The translations under genes and the position numbers were made by a program. The notes below the pieces were generated by a model. It saw only the letters and a program-made list of their open reading frames with translations, had not been told where the DNA came from and made no database searches. Shown here piece after piece: positions 14,874-22,781 of a stretch of DNA of 28,695 nucleotides (its first letter is position 1; each line of letters opens with the position of its first letter). This DNA comes from JBFHNV01 sp965365655. GTDB lineage: Bacteria; Pseudomonadota; Gammaproteobacteria; HK1. Where the stretch lies: NCBI GenBank assembly GCA_965365655.1, contig CBDUCN010000021.1, positions 1 to 28,695 on the forward strand. Reading direction: 5' to 3'.

Positions 14874-15878
14874 TCAGCGGCCGGCGCGTCGCGCCTCGGC
14901 CATCTCGCAGGCCAGCGTGAACGCGCGGCGCGTCGCCTCCGGGCTCGCCACGCCCTTGCCTGCGATGTCGAACGCGGTGCCGTGCGCCGGCGTGGTGATC
15001 GGCACCGGCAGGCCGCCCTGCACCGTCACGCCCTTGTCGAAGCCCATCAGCTTCATCGCGATCTGGCCCTGGTCGTGGTACATGGTCACGATCGCGTCGC
15101 AGGCGCCGTCGCGCCCGCGCAGGAACACGGTGTCGGCGGGCCACGGCCCGTCCACGACCACACCGTCGGCCTGCGCGCGGGACACCGCCGGCGCGATCAC
15201 GTCGATCTCCTCGCGCCCGAACAGTCCGCCGTCCCCGGCGTGGGGATTGAGCGCCGCGACCGCGATGCGCGGCGCGCCGTTGCCGGCGCGCTTCAACGCC
15301 GCGTCGACGAAGTGGATCGCGTCCACCACCGCCTGCTCGGTGATCAGCTCCGCGACGTCCTTCAGCGGCACGTGGGAGGTCACGCGGGTGGTCCACAGCC
15401 CGTCGAGCACGTTGAACTCGCCGATCGGACCGTTGTGGCCGAGGCGGTGGGCGAACCAGTGCAGCTCGTCGCGGAAGCCGTAGCCGGTCGCGGCCATCGC
15501 CTGCTTGTTGAGCGGCGCGAACATCAGCGCGTCCAGGTGCCCGGCGCGCTCCAGGTCCAGCGCCGCGCCCAGCGCCGTCAGCACCGACTGGCCGCCGGCC
15601 GCCGACGCCTCGCCGACGGTGATCTGCCCGGGGCGCACGCTGGCGACGTCGAGCAGCGCCGGCGCGGCGTCCGCGCCGGCCGCGTCCTCCACCCGCTCCA
15701 CGACGTGCACCGGGCACTCCACGCCGGCGTCGCGCGCGCCGCGCGCGAGCACCCACGGGTCGCCGACGACCAGCACCTCGGCGCGCGCGGTGAACGCGCG
15801 GTCGGCGAGCAGGCGCGCGATCAGCTCCGGCCCGATGCCGCAGGGATCGCCTGGCACGATTCCGATGCGTGGTGTCAT
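14874..15878 (-). CDS. PdxA-family 4-phosphohydroxy-acid dehydrogenase
   Basis: A 334-residue protein of the PdxA family, which oxidises 4-phosphohydroxy-L-threonine in vitamin B6 synthesis or, in the PdxA2 branch, 4-phospho-D-threonate/erythronate. Metal ligands His169 (TSHVPLKDV), His213 (LNPHAGDGG) and His268 (MYHDQGQ) match E. coli PdxA His166, His211 and His266. The N-terminus is IGIVPGDPCGIGPELIA and the C-terminal signature is PITTPAHGTAFDIAGKG. The context (a D-hydroxyacid dehydrogenase downstream, no pdxJ or ksgA) favours a catabolic PdxA2-like role. No DUF1537-type acid-sugar kinase is in the window. No clear Shine-Dalgarno precedes the ATG at 15878. Confidence 0.9.
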   Translation of the reverse strand: MTPRIGIVPGDPCGIGPELIARLLADRAFTARAEVLVVGDPWVLARGARDAGVECPVHVVERVEDAAGADAAPALLDVASVRPGQITVGEASAAGGQSVLTALGAALDLERAGHLDALMFAPLNKQAMAATGYGFRDELHWFAHRLGHNGPIGEFNVLDGLWTTRVTSHVPLKDVAELITEQAVVDAIHFVDAALKRAGNGAPRIAVAALNPHAGDGGLFGREEIDVIAPAVSRAQADGVVVDGPWPADTVFLRGRDGACDAIVTMYHDQGQIAMKLMGFDKGVTVQGGLPVPITTPAHGTAFDIAGKGVASPEATRRAFTLACEMAEARRAGR

Positions 15879-16296
15879 GGCGGTGTTCCGAACAGGGAGG
15901 GCTCGCGGCGCGGGCAGCGGCTGGCGCCGCAGCGAGGATAACGCGTGGGCAGCGGGCCGGGCGTCGCGTGACGCGGGCCCTGGCCGGGGCTCACGTCGAG
16001 CGGCGTGCCGGCGCACGCTGCAGGTCCCGCAACGCGTTGCCGGGGGCCGCTGCCGTCGGCCCGCGCAGGCCCGTCGCGGCGTCAGGCGCGGTGGATCGAT
16101 TCGAGTGCGCGGCGGCCCGGACCGGCGAAGCCTCGCCCGCGACGGGCGCGCCGGCTCGGCCGGACGGCGCGTTGCTCGACCCGACGACGCCTCGCTCAGC
16201 CTGGCGAGGGCCTGCCTCAGCCTGGCAGCGCCTCGCTCGACCTGGCGGGAGCCTGCTCGGCCTGGCGGCGCCTCGCTCAGCCCGGCGGCGCGTTGC
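15879..16296. other. Long non-coding gap between emrA-like and pdxA-type genes
   Basis: 418 bases without a supported gene. Its right third is a tandem repeat listed separately. On the leftward strand TATCCT (15940-15935) is a weak -10 candidate for the pdxA-type gene. I found no remnant of an emrB-type permease by eye. Confidence 0.45.
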
Positions 16297-16320
16297 TCAG
16301 CCCGGCGGCGGCGCCTGGGA
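16159..16320. repeat. Degenerate 20-21 bp tandem repeat at the end of the emrA-like gene
   Basis: About eight consecutive units of 20-21 bases share the pattern CCYGGCGGCGCCTCGCTCAG with substitutions. The clearest are 16221-16240, 16241-16260, 16261-16280, 16281-16300 and 16301-16320; earlier units (16159-16220) are more degenerate. The emrA-like stop codon (TGA on the minus strand, 16297-16299) lies in the unit 16281-16300, so the array runs from the last codons of that gene into the gap. There are no spacers, so it is not a CRISPR array. Confidence 0.7.
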
Positions 16321-17460
16321 GTCCGTCGCGGTGCGCCCCCACGCCAGCGCGCGCCCGACCAGCGCGCTGAAGGGCTCGAGCAGCCCGCCCTCGCCGAGCA
16401 GGCGCTTCGCGAACGCGGGCAGCTCGCGCTCGTGGCCCGTGTCGATGCTGACGGCGGCGGTCATGCCGGCGCGCAGCACTGGCGATCCAGGGGGGCGCTC
16501 GATGGCGAGCTGCACCGGGACCCGCTGCACCACCTTCACCCAGTTGCCGGTCGCGTTCTGGGGCGGCAGCAGCGCGAACTCCGCGCCCGTGGCCGGCGCG
16601 ATGGTGTTCACGCGCGCCTGCCATACGCGATCCGGGTAGGCGTCCACCTCGACGGTCACCTGCTGGCCCTCGCTGACGTGCGTGAGCTGGGTCTCCTTCA
16701 GGTTCGCCTCCACCCACAGCGGCTCGGACTGGATCAGCGTGAAGACGGGGTCCCCGTCCTCCACGTACTCCCCGACCTGCAGCTTCATGTTGCTGACGAT
16801 GCCGGCGGTGGGCGCGATCACCTCCGTGTGCGCGAGCTGCAGCGCGGCGCGGTCGCGCTCGGCCTTCGCCTGCAGCCAGCGCGCGTGCTGCTCCACCGGG
16901 AGGAAGGGGTCGTTGCCGAGCGCGAGCAGCACGGTGCGGATGCGCTCGCCGGCCGCCTCCAGCTCGCGCTCGGCGGTCGCGAGGTCGTGGCGGGCCTGGT
17001 CGTAGCGCTCCTCGCTGCCCATGCGCTTGTCGCGCAGCTGGCGCTGGCGATCGAGCTGGGTCTTCATGAAGTTCACGTCGTCCTTCGCCTTGGCCGCGGC
17101 GACGACGGCCTCGCGGTAGTTCGCGCGCAGGGTCTCGATCTCGGTGCTCACGATCGCGAGGCGCGCCTCGGTCTGCTCCAGCGCGATGCGGAAGGGCTCG
17201 GGATCGATGCGGAACAGCGACTCGCCCTCGGTGATCATCTCGTTGTCGTCCACGCCGACCCACACCACGCGGCCCGGCACCTCGGGGGTGATCGCGATCA
17301 CGTGGGCCTTGACGTACGCGTTCTCGGTCTCGACGTAACGCCCGCCGCGGGCGTACAGGTGGAGCGAGACCACCACCGCCGCCAGCGGCACCACGACCAG
17401 CAGGAACACGCGCAGCACCAGGCGCCGCATGCGGCCCGTTCGCGGCTGCTTCTCACTCAT
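16297..17460 (-). CDS. HlyD/EmrA-family efflux membrane-fusion protein
   Basis: A 387-residue periplasmic adaptor. A single N-terminal membrane anchor lies at about residues 13-35 (LVLRVFLLVVVPLAAVVVS). Then come the first lipoyl half (ENAYVKAHVIAITPEVPGRV), a long coiled coil at about 85-200 (rich in Glu, Arg, Ala and Leu), the second lipoyl half (HTEVIAPTAGIVSNMKLQVG) and a beta-barrel with NATGNWVKVVQRVPVQL, typical of EmrA. EmrA connects an EmrB-type MFS pump to an outer-membrane channel. No emrB is found beside it, which is unusual. The start overlaps the marR stop by ATGA, so the pair is coupled and likely controlled by that regulator. Confidence 0.92.
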   Translation of the reverse strand: MSEKQPRTGRMRRLVLRVFLLVVVPLAAVVVSLHLYARGGRYVETENAYVKAHVIAITPEVPGRVVWVGVDDNEMITEGESLFRIDPEPFRIALEQTEARLAIVSTEIETLRANYREAVVAAAKAKDDVNFMKTQLDRQRQLRDKRMGSEERYDQARHDLATAERELEAAGERIRTVLLALGNDPFLPVEQHARWLQAKAERDRAALQLAHTEVIAPTAGIVSNMKLQVGEYVEDGDPVFTLIQSEPLWVEANLKETQLTHVSEGQQVTVEVDAYPDRVWQARVNTIAPATGAEFALLPPQNATGNWVKVVQRVPVQLAIERPPGSPVLRAGMTAAVSIDTGHERELPAFAKRLLGEGGLLEPFSALVGRALAWGRTATDSQAPPPG

Positions 17461-17990
17461 GGCGACACCACCTCCTGCGCCGGCTCGGCGCCCAGGTCAG
17501 CCCCACCTTCGTCTTCGTCCGCCGCGACTCCGGCAAGCCCGTTGCCGTTGCCGAGACGCAGCAGGTTCGCCTTCACGGTGAGCAGGGTGTCCACGAAGTG
17601 CTCCTGCTCCTCCCGCGTGAGCCCGTTCAGCGCGTCGCCGCGCACACCGGCGGCGAGCGCACGCATGGCCCGCATCTGCGGCTCCACGGCCTCGGTGATG
17701 AACACCCGCTTCGCGCGGCGGTCCGCCGCATCCGCTTCGCGGCGGACCCAGCCGCTGGCCTCCAGGCGGTCCAGCAGGCGGCCCAGCGTCGGGCGCTCGA
17801 CCTCGAGCACCTCCGCGAGCTCGGACTGGGTGATGCCCTCGTTGCGGAACAGGTGGGTGAGCACCCACCACTGGGACCGCGTCAGCCCCATCGACTTCAC
17901 GCGGCGGTCGAAGGTGAGCCGCAGCAGGCGCGCCACGTCGTGGACGAGGAAGCCGAAGTTGCGCTCGAGGTTCTCGTGGAGCATGGGCAT
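17457..17990 (-). CDS. MarR-family transcriptional regulator
   Basis: 177 residues from ATG 17990 (MPMLHENLERNFGFLV). A winged helix-turn-helix is visible: LTRSQWWVLTHLFRNEGIT, then QSELAEVLEVERPTLGRLLDRLEASGWVRR and the wing DAADRRAKRVFIT. MarR proteins are dimeric repressors released by small aromatic or acidic ligands. The C-terminus has an acidic tail (ADEDEGGADLG). Neither ATG 17990 nor ATG 17984 has a good Shine-Dalgarno. A TTGCTA/TATCTT pair with 17-base spacing ends just before them and would fit a leaderless message from 17984. The perfect palindrome at 18001-18023 overlaps this promoter, so autoregulation of marR and the emrA-like gene is likely. Confidence 0.92.
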   Translation of the reverse strand: MPMLHENLERNFGFLVHDVARLLRLTFDRRVKSMGLTRSQWWVLTHLFRNEGITQSELAEVLEVERPTLGRLLDRLEASGWVRREADAADRRAKRVFITEAVEPQMRAMRALAAGVRGDALNGLTREEQEHFVDTLLTVKANLLRLGNGNGLAGVAADEDEGGADLGAEPAQEVVSP

Positions 17991-18000
17991 GAAGATAGTT

Positions 18001-18023
18001 GCCTTGCTTATAATTAGCAAGGC
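18001..18023. promoter_or_regulatory. Palindromic MarR-type operator over the marR promoter
   Basis: GCCTTGCT and AGCAAGGC form perfect 8-bp inverted arms around a 7-base AT spacer (TATAATT). This is an AT-rich island in very GC-rich DNA, 10 bases upstream of the regulator's first ATG. The TTGC/GCAA arms are the shape expected for a MarR dimer site. It overlaps a leftward -35 candidate (TTGCTA, 18020-18015) whose -10 (TATCTT, 17997-17992) is 17 bases away. Confidence 0.75.
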
Positions 18024-18629
18024 TATTTTATCGTCCGGGGGCACGGCCCCGACGCGGCGCACCGCAGGCACCGCCGGTAGCTGCGCCGCGTCGCGTCGTC
18101 CTCCCCACCCCGGCCGCCCCGCCGTGCCGCGACCGCACGGATGCGCGCACAGGCCGCAGCGCGCCGACGCCCATCGCCGTTCGGACAAGGCCGGTCCCAT
18201 GCAGGTCGCGGGGAGAGTCGGCCGCTTCGGATGCGGCCGTCGAGCGTACGAGGCCGTATTCGCAGCATGTCCCCACGGGCCGGCCGCGGATGCGCCGACG
18301 CCGGTCCATCGGCGCGCGGCCGGCACCGCGCCCGTTGAACGTGCGTCGCGACGCCGCGCGCATCCGCGAAGCACACGCCCCGCATGCTGCATTGCGACAT
18401 CAGGAACCGCACACGACCCGGGCCGCACCGCATCGCCCGCGCCGTGCGGGTGCATCGTTACCGTCGCGGCCGCGGGAACATGATCCGGTTCCAAAGCGGT
18501 TCACTTATCGCCTATTCTTCGACCTCGATGGGCGAAAGCACCTGCAACCGCCCTCGCTACAAGAAGTCGTGGACCGGAAGCACGAGCACACCGGGTCACA
18601 CCACCGGAGACCGTTAAGGAGGAGATTGA
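18024..18629. other. Long intergenic region between marR and the TRAP operon
   Basis: 606 bases between divergent units. Short frames here are rich in Arg, Pro and His and lack protein character, so I call no gene. The TRAP promoter is probably near 18489-18518. The middle part (about 18060-18480) shows nothing I can name. Confidence 0.5.
18489..18518 (+). promoter_or_regulatory. Candidate promoter of the TRAP operon
   Basis: TTCCAA (18489-18494) and TATTCT (18513-18518) are 18 bases apart in a locally AT-richer stretch. They would give a leader of about 105 bases before the binding-protein gene. A strong Shine-Dalgarno (TAAGGAGGA, 18615-18623) precedes that ATG. Only a partial match to a sigma-70 consensus. 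Confidence 0.3.
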
Positions 18630-19706
18630 ATGACCAAGTCAAGAGTCGCCAAGGCGTTCGCAGTCGCGGGCGTCACCATGGCCCTCGCCGTCACTGCCAC
18701 CACCGCGGACGCGCAGAAGCGCGTGCGCTGGAAGCTGCAGAGCACGTGGGGCGCCGCCGTCCCGCACCTCGGCACCTCCGGTGTCCGCTTCTCCGACAAC
18801 ATCGAGCGGCTGTCGGACGGCAAGTTCCAGATGAAGTTCCACGAGCCGGGCGCACTGGTGCCGGCGCTCGAGTGCTTCGACGCCGCGTCCAAGGGCTCGG
18901 TGGAATCGTGCTACACCACCCCCGGCTACCACACCGGCAAGCTGGGCCCGGGCGTGTCCTTCTTCACCGCCGTGCCCTTCGGGCCGCAGATCGGCGAGTT
19001 CATGGCGTGGAAGCGCTACGGCGGCGGTGACGAGCTGCGCGCGAAGAAGTACGGCGAGCACGGCGTGATGGCGTTCGACGTGCTGGCCATCGGCCCGGAG
19101 ACCTCGGGCTGGTTCAAGTTCGAGGTCAACGACCTGGCGCAGCTGCGCGGCCTGAAGATGCGCTTCTTCGGCCTCGGGGCCCAGGTGATGCAGCGCCTCG
19201 GCGTGTCCACGCAGCTCCTGGCAGGCGGCGACATCTACCCGGCGCTGGAGAAGGGCGTGATCGACGCCACCGAGTTCTCGATGCCCAACATGGACATCAA
19301 GTACGGCTTCTACCAGATCGCGAAGTTCAACTACTACCCGGGCTGGCACCAGCAGGTGTCGGTGTCCGAGGTGCTGATGAACAAGGCGAAGTTCGAGGAG
19401 CTGCCGAAGCAGTACCAGGCGATGATCGAGATCGCCGCCGGCGACAACGTGATGCACACCTATGCCGAGACCGAGGCCCTCAACCCGAAGGCCATGAACG
19501 AGATGCTCGACAAGTACGGCGTGCAGAACAAGCGCTGGGGCGACGGCGAGCTGGCGCAGTTCGAGAAGGCCTGGAACGAGGTCGTCGAGAAGCTGTCGGG
19601 CGAGGACGCGTACTTCAAGGAGATCGCGGACAGCTACTTCGCCTTCCGCAAGGTGTACCGCACCTGGGGCACGGCGCAGTCGCTGGACTCCACCTACCTG
19701 CAGTAA
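18630..19706 (+). CDS. TRAP transporter substrate-binding protein (DctP/FcbT1-like)
   Basis: 358 residues with an exceptionally strong ribosome binding site. A signal peptide covers about residues 1-29, with a hydrophobic core (AFAVAGVTMALAVTATT) and cleavage after ADA. The mature protein matches the binding proteins grouped as mannitol/chloroaromatic (FcbT1/TakP-like): VRWKLQSTWG, LVPALECFDAASKGSVE, GVSFFTAVPFGPQIGEFMAW, GLKMRFFGLGAQVMQRLG, GGDIYPALEKGVIDATEFS and KYGFYQIAKFNYYPGWHQ. Such proteins carry carboxylates or keto acids to the permease in the periplasm. The actual ligand is unknown. First gene of the TRAP operon, separated from the permease genes by a hairpin. Confidence 0.93.
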   Translation: MTKSRVAKAFAVAGVTMALAVTATTADAQKRVRWKLQSTWGAAVPHLGTSGVRFSDNIERLSDGKFQMKFHEPGALVPALECFDAASKGSVESCYTTPGYHTGKLGPGVSFFTAVPFGPQIGEFMAWKRYGGGDELRAKKYGEHGVMAFDVLAIGPETSGWFKFEVNDLAQLRGLKMRFFGLGAQVMQRLGVSTQLLAGGDIYPALEKGVIDATEFSMPNMDIKYGFYQIAKFNYYPGWHQQVSVSEVLMNKAKFEELPKQYQAMIEIAAGDNVMHTYAETEALNPKAMNEMLDKYGVQNKRWGDGELAQFEKAWNEVVEKLSGEDAYFKEIADSYFAFRKVYRTWGTAQSLDSTYLQ

Positions 19707-19730
19707 CGGCGGGCTCTGCCCACCTGACCG

Positions 19731-19758
19731 GCGGCGGCCTCCTGCGGGAGGCCGCCGC
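19731..19758 (+). other. Perfect intercistronic hairpin between binding protein and permease
   Basis: GCGGCGGCCTCC (19731-19742) pairs exactly with 19747-19758 around a TGCG loop, a 12-bp stem 24 bases after the binding-protein stop. Only CTTTC follows, so it is not a classic terminator. It may protect the upstream message from 3' decay or partially terminate, giving more binding protein than permease. Confidence 0.6.
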
Positions 19759-19838
19759 AGCTTTCATCAACGTCACGGGCATGCCGGGAAGCGTCGGCAC
19801 CGCCGCAGTGGCCCGTCCCTCGATGAGGCGCTGACCCG

Positions 19839-21329
19839 ATGGAACAGGTACTGAAGCTCGCCCGCACGGGCAAGGTGATCATCCCGCTCGTGATCCTGGT
19901 GCTGATCGGCGGCGCCTACGCCTACGTGACCGGGCTGCCGCCCGAGGCGCAGGAGGAGCTGCTGTACCACGTGCAGGACTACCTGCCGCTGTTCATGTTC
20001 TCCACGCTCGCCATCCTGCTGTTCACCGGCTTCCCGGTGGCCTTCATCCTCGGCGGCCTCGCGCTGCTGTACGGCCTGGTCGGCTACTTCCTCGACGTGT
20101 TCAGCCTGATCGAGTTCTTCAACTTCCTGCCCCGCATCTGGGGCCAGGCCGCGGAGAACCTGGTGCTGGTCGCGGTGCCCGCGTTCGTGTTCATGGGCGT
20201 CATGATGGAGCGCAGCGGCATCGCCAACGACCTGCTCTACACGGTGCAGATCCTGCTGAAGCGAGTGCCGGGCGCGCTGGCGCTCGCGGTGTGCATCATG
20301 GGCACCATCCTCGCCGCGATGACGGGCATCATCGGCGCGTCGGTGACGATGATGACGGCGCTCGCCCTGCCGACGATGATGCGCCAGGGCTACAGCCACG
20401 CCCTCGCGTGCGGCACCATCGCCGCGTCCGGAACGCTGGGCATCCTGATTCCCCCGAGCATCATGCTCATCATCATGGCCGACCTGCTCGCGGTGTCGGT
20501 GGGCAACATCTTCATGGCGGCGATCGTGCCGGGCCTGACGCTGGCGGCGCTGTACCTGGTGTTCATCTTCGTCTACGCGTCGATCAAGCCCTCGGTCGCG
20601 CCGCCGCTGCCGCCCGATCTCCTGAAGGTTCCGAAGGGCGAGATGGGCCCGCTGCTGCTCAAGGCATTCGTGCCGCCGGTGGTGCTCATCAGCATGATCA
20701 AGGGCTCGATCCTGTTCGGCTTCGCGGCCCCGTCGGAGGCCGGCGCGGTCGGCGCGTTCGGCGCGATGATCCTGGCCATCGCGAACCGCCGGCTCACGTT
20801 CCGGGTGCTGGAGGGCGTGTGCCACACCTCCGCGCGCACCATCGCGATGATCTTCTTCATCATCATCAGCGCGACGTGCTTCGCCTACGTGTACCGCTCG
20901 CTCGGCGGCGACGACATCGTCGAGCACCTGATCCTCGAGGCGGGCCTGGATTCCTGGGGGCTGCTGTTCCTGATCATGGGCATCACCTTCATGCTGGGCT
21001 TCTTCCTCGACTGGATCGAGATCACGCTGATCGTGCTGCCGGTCTTCGCGCCGCTGGTCGCGGGCCTCGACTTCGGCGGCCACGTGGGCCAGGGCGACAT
21101 CGTGGCCTGGTTCATCATCCTGATGGCGGTGAACCTGCAGACGTCGTTCCTGACGCCGCCGTTCGGGTTCGCGCTGTTCTACCTGAAGGGCATCGCGCCG
21201 CGCGAAGTGAAGATCCAGAGCATCTACCTCGGCATCATCCCGTTCGTGCTGCTGCAGCTCGTCGGTCTCGTGATGGTGCTGTGGCAGCCGGACCTCGCGC
21301 TCGCGCTGATGCGCTCGGTCTACGATTGA
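19839..21329 (+). CDS. TRAP transporter large permease (DctM)
   Basis: A 496-residue polytopic inner-membrane protein. Typical DctM segments include FTGFPVAFILGGLALLYG, NLVLVAVPAFVFMGVMMERS, MGTILAAMTGIIGASVTMM, CGTIAASGTLGILIPPSI, FAAPSEAGAVGAFGAM, FMLGFFLDWIEITLIVLPVF and LQTSFLTPPFGFALFYLKG. It is the sodium-coupled transport subunit. It is longer than the usual 430 or so residues because of an extra N-terminal hydrophobic helix (about residues 13-31) and loop before the first canonical helix. GAGG lies about 11 bases before the ATG. It precedes, rather than follows, the small permease gene. Confidence 0.94.
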   Translation: MEQVLKLARTGKVIIPLVILVLIGGAYAYVTGLPPEAQEELLYHVQDYLPLFMFSTLAILLFTGFPVAFILGGLALLYGLVGYFLDVFSLIEFFNFLPRIWGQAAENLVLVAVPAFVFMGVMMERSGIANDLLYTVQILLKRVPGALALAVCIMGTILAAMTGIIGASVTMMTALALPTMMRQGYSHALACGTIAASGTLGILIPPSIMLIIMADLLAVSVGNIFMAAIVPGLTLAALYLVFIFVYASIKPSVAPPLPPDLLKVPKGEMGPLLLKAFVPPVVLISMIKGSILFGFAAPSEAGAVGAFGAMILAIANRRLTFRVLEGVCHTSARTIAMIFFIIISATCFAYVYRSLGGDDIVEHLILEAGLDSWGLLFLIMGITFMLGFFLDWIEITLIVLPVFAPLVAGLDFGGHVGQGDIVAWFIILMAVNLQTSFLTPPFGFALFYLKGIAPREVKIQSIYLGIIPFVLLQLVGLVMVLWQPDLALALMRSVYD

Positions 21330-21366
21330 CGCCTCGACCTGCACGCTGAATGACGGAGTGGTCGAC

Positions 21367-22200
21367 ATGAGTACGGAAGTCAAGGAAACGGAACACCGGT
21401 CCGCGGCGCGCATCGCCGAGGCCGAGGCCGGCGCGCGCGACCGCCACACGGCCAGCGCCGAGGAGACGCCGGCCACGGTCCGGCTCAGCGAGAAGCTTCG
21501 CCAGTTCGTCGACGTGGTCGGACGCTGGGGCTCCTGGCTCATCCTGCCGGTGGTGCTGATCACCTGCTTCGACGTGATCATGCGCAAGATCCGATGGGTC
21601 AACGAAGACGGCACCGTGGCCAGCTTCCAGATGTGGATGGTGGAGAACGGCGGACGCATCTTCGAGTCCACCATCCTCCAGGAGCTGGAGTGGCACTTCC
21701 ACACCGGCCTGTTCGCGCTGGTGCTCGGCTACGGCTACATCTGGAACACGCACGTGCGGGTGGACCTCGTGCGCGAGACCCTGCACTTCCGCAAGAAGGC
21801 GTGGCTGGAGTTCATCGGGCTCACCATCTTCCTCATCCCCTACACGAGCATCGTGATCTACTTCGCGAGCGTGTACGCCTACGACTCGTACGCGATGGGC
21901 GAGATCTCCGCGTCCACCGTGGGCCTGACCCACCGCTTCATCATCAAGTCGGTGCTCGCGTTCGGGCTGATCACCGCGCTGATCGCGGGCATCGCGGTGT
22001 GGCTGCAGGTCTTCGCCGTCCTGTTCGGTCCGCAGGACCTGCGCTATCCGCTGATGACGCTGGAATGGCCCGAGGAGGAAGGGACGATGATCGAGGGCAA
22101 GGAGCGCCTCGACCTCTCGAAGGCGGTCGACACGCTGGAGCAGCGCGCGAGAGAGTCCGGCCATCTCAACGAAGCCGACGCGAAACGCGGCAGCGGGTAG
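21367..22200 (+). CDS. TRAP transporter small permease (DctQ)
   Basis: 277 residues from ATG 21367, chosen because GGAG lies about nine bases upstream; a GTG at 21358 is in frame but has no such site. The N-terminal 45 residues are hydrophilic and charged. Four membrane helices follow: SWLILPVVLITCFDVIM, TGLFALVLGYGYIWN, FIGLTIFLIPYTSIVIYF and KSVLAFGLITALIAGIAVWL. The motif HVRVDLVRE after helix two is typical of DctQ. The charged C-terminal tail of about 45 residues is long for the family. The small subunit supports folding and function of the large permease. Confidence 0.92.
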   Translation: MSTEVKETEHRSAARIAEAEAGARDRHTASAEETPATVRLSEKLRQFVDVVGRWGSWLILPVVLITCFDVIMRKIRWVNEDGTVASFQMWMVENGGRIFESTILQELEWHFHTGLFALVLGYGYIWNTHVRVDLVRETLHFRKKAWLEFIGLTIFLIPYTSIVIYFASVYAYDSYAMGEISASTVGLTHRFIIKSVLAFGLITALIAGIAVWLQVFAVLFGPQDLRYPLMTLEWPEEEGTMIEGKERLDLSKAVDTLEQRARESGHLNEADAKRGSG

Positions 22201-22226
22201 CAATCGCGCCGCCGCGGGATGTGAGC

Positions 22227-22781
22227 ATGGACCGCGGTGACAGAGACGACGCGAGCGATGGCCGGCGCCCCATCTTCAAGCTGGGCGACGTCCACTGGGA
22301 CCGCTACCTGAAGCGCTACGTCTGGGACGACGAGACCACCCCCTACTTCGTACCCGTCTCCCTGCTCACCCGCCGCCAGGCCCGTTACGAGCTCGCTGCG
22401 TTCGCAATCTTCCTCGGCTTCCTGTTCGGCGTGCTCGCGCTGGTCACCCTCTCGCCCGGCGCGCCCGGCGGGCGCTCGGCGGGCATGTCGCTGTACTCGT
22501 TCACCGTCGTGTGCGGCGCGGTCCTGCTCGGCATGACGCAGCACCATTACGCAGCACTGTGGTGCAGCACCGCGCCGCCGGCCGTGCTGCTGTGGCTCTA
22601 CGCGTTCGCCGACCACCCGGGCCTGGACACCATCGACCACGTCGTGATCGTGGCCTTCGCGCTGCTGTGGATCCGCTATGGCCTTCGCATCATCGCGATC
22701 ACCCGCGGCTACGAGCAGATGGCAGAGGGCGAGCCGCCGGCGCGGGACGCGTCCCGACGCTGGGGGCGGCGGCGCCGGTGA
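22227..22781 (+). CDS. Four-helix membrane protein of unknown function, TRAP operon
   Basis: 184 residues from ATG 22227, 26 bases after the dctQ stop. I do not recognise the family. A hydrophilic N-terminus (GDVHWDRYLKRYVWDDETTP, aromatic and acidic) is followed by four hydrophobic segments: AAFAIFLGFLFGVLALVTL, MSLYSFTVVCGAVLLGM, APPAVLLWLYAFA and IDHVVIVAFALLWIRYGLRI. A basic C-terminus follows. Its stop overlaps the next gene's GTG (GTGA). Being strictly co-located with the TRAP permease genes, it may assist that transporter, but that is inference only. Confidence 0.75.
   Translation: MDRGDRDDASDGRRPIFKLGDVHWDRYLKRYVWDDETTPYFVPVSLLTRRQARYELAAFAIFLGFLFGVLALVTLSPGAPGGRSAGMSLYSFTVVCGAVLLGMTQHHYAALWCSTAPPAVLLWLYAFADHPGLDTIDHVVIVAFALLWIRYGLRIIAITRGYEQMAEGEPPARDASRRWGRRRR

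Noticed and set aside
16159..16320. CRISPR-like array
   Set aside because: The units are head to tail with no unique spacers, and there are no cas genes.
15505..18483. A rightward open frame of nearly 1000 codons across the pdxA, emrA and marR genes
   Set aside because: It is antisense to three well-supported genes, and its translation is low-complexity Arg/Ala/Ser/Pro with no domain. Long antisense frames are expected at this GC content.
18384..18617. Short rightward frame just before the TRAP binding-protein gene
   Set aside because: It has no ribosome binding site, a composition unlike protein, and overlaps the likely promoter and leader.
19773..21704. A leftward open frame of over 600 codons opposite the TRAP permease genes
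   Set aside because: Its His/Arg/Asp/Glu-rich translation is the usual mirror of a hydrophobic membrane-protein gene.
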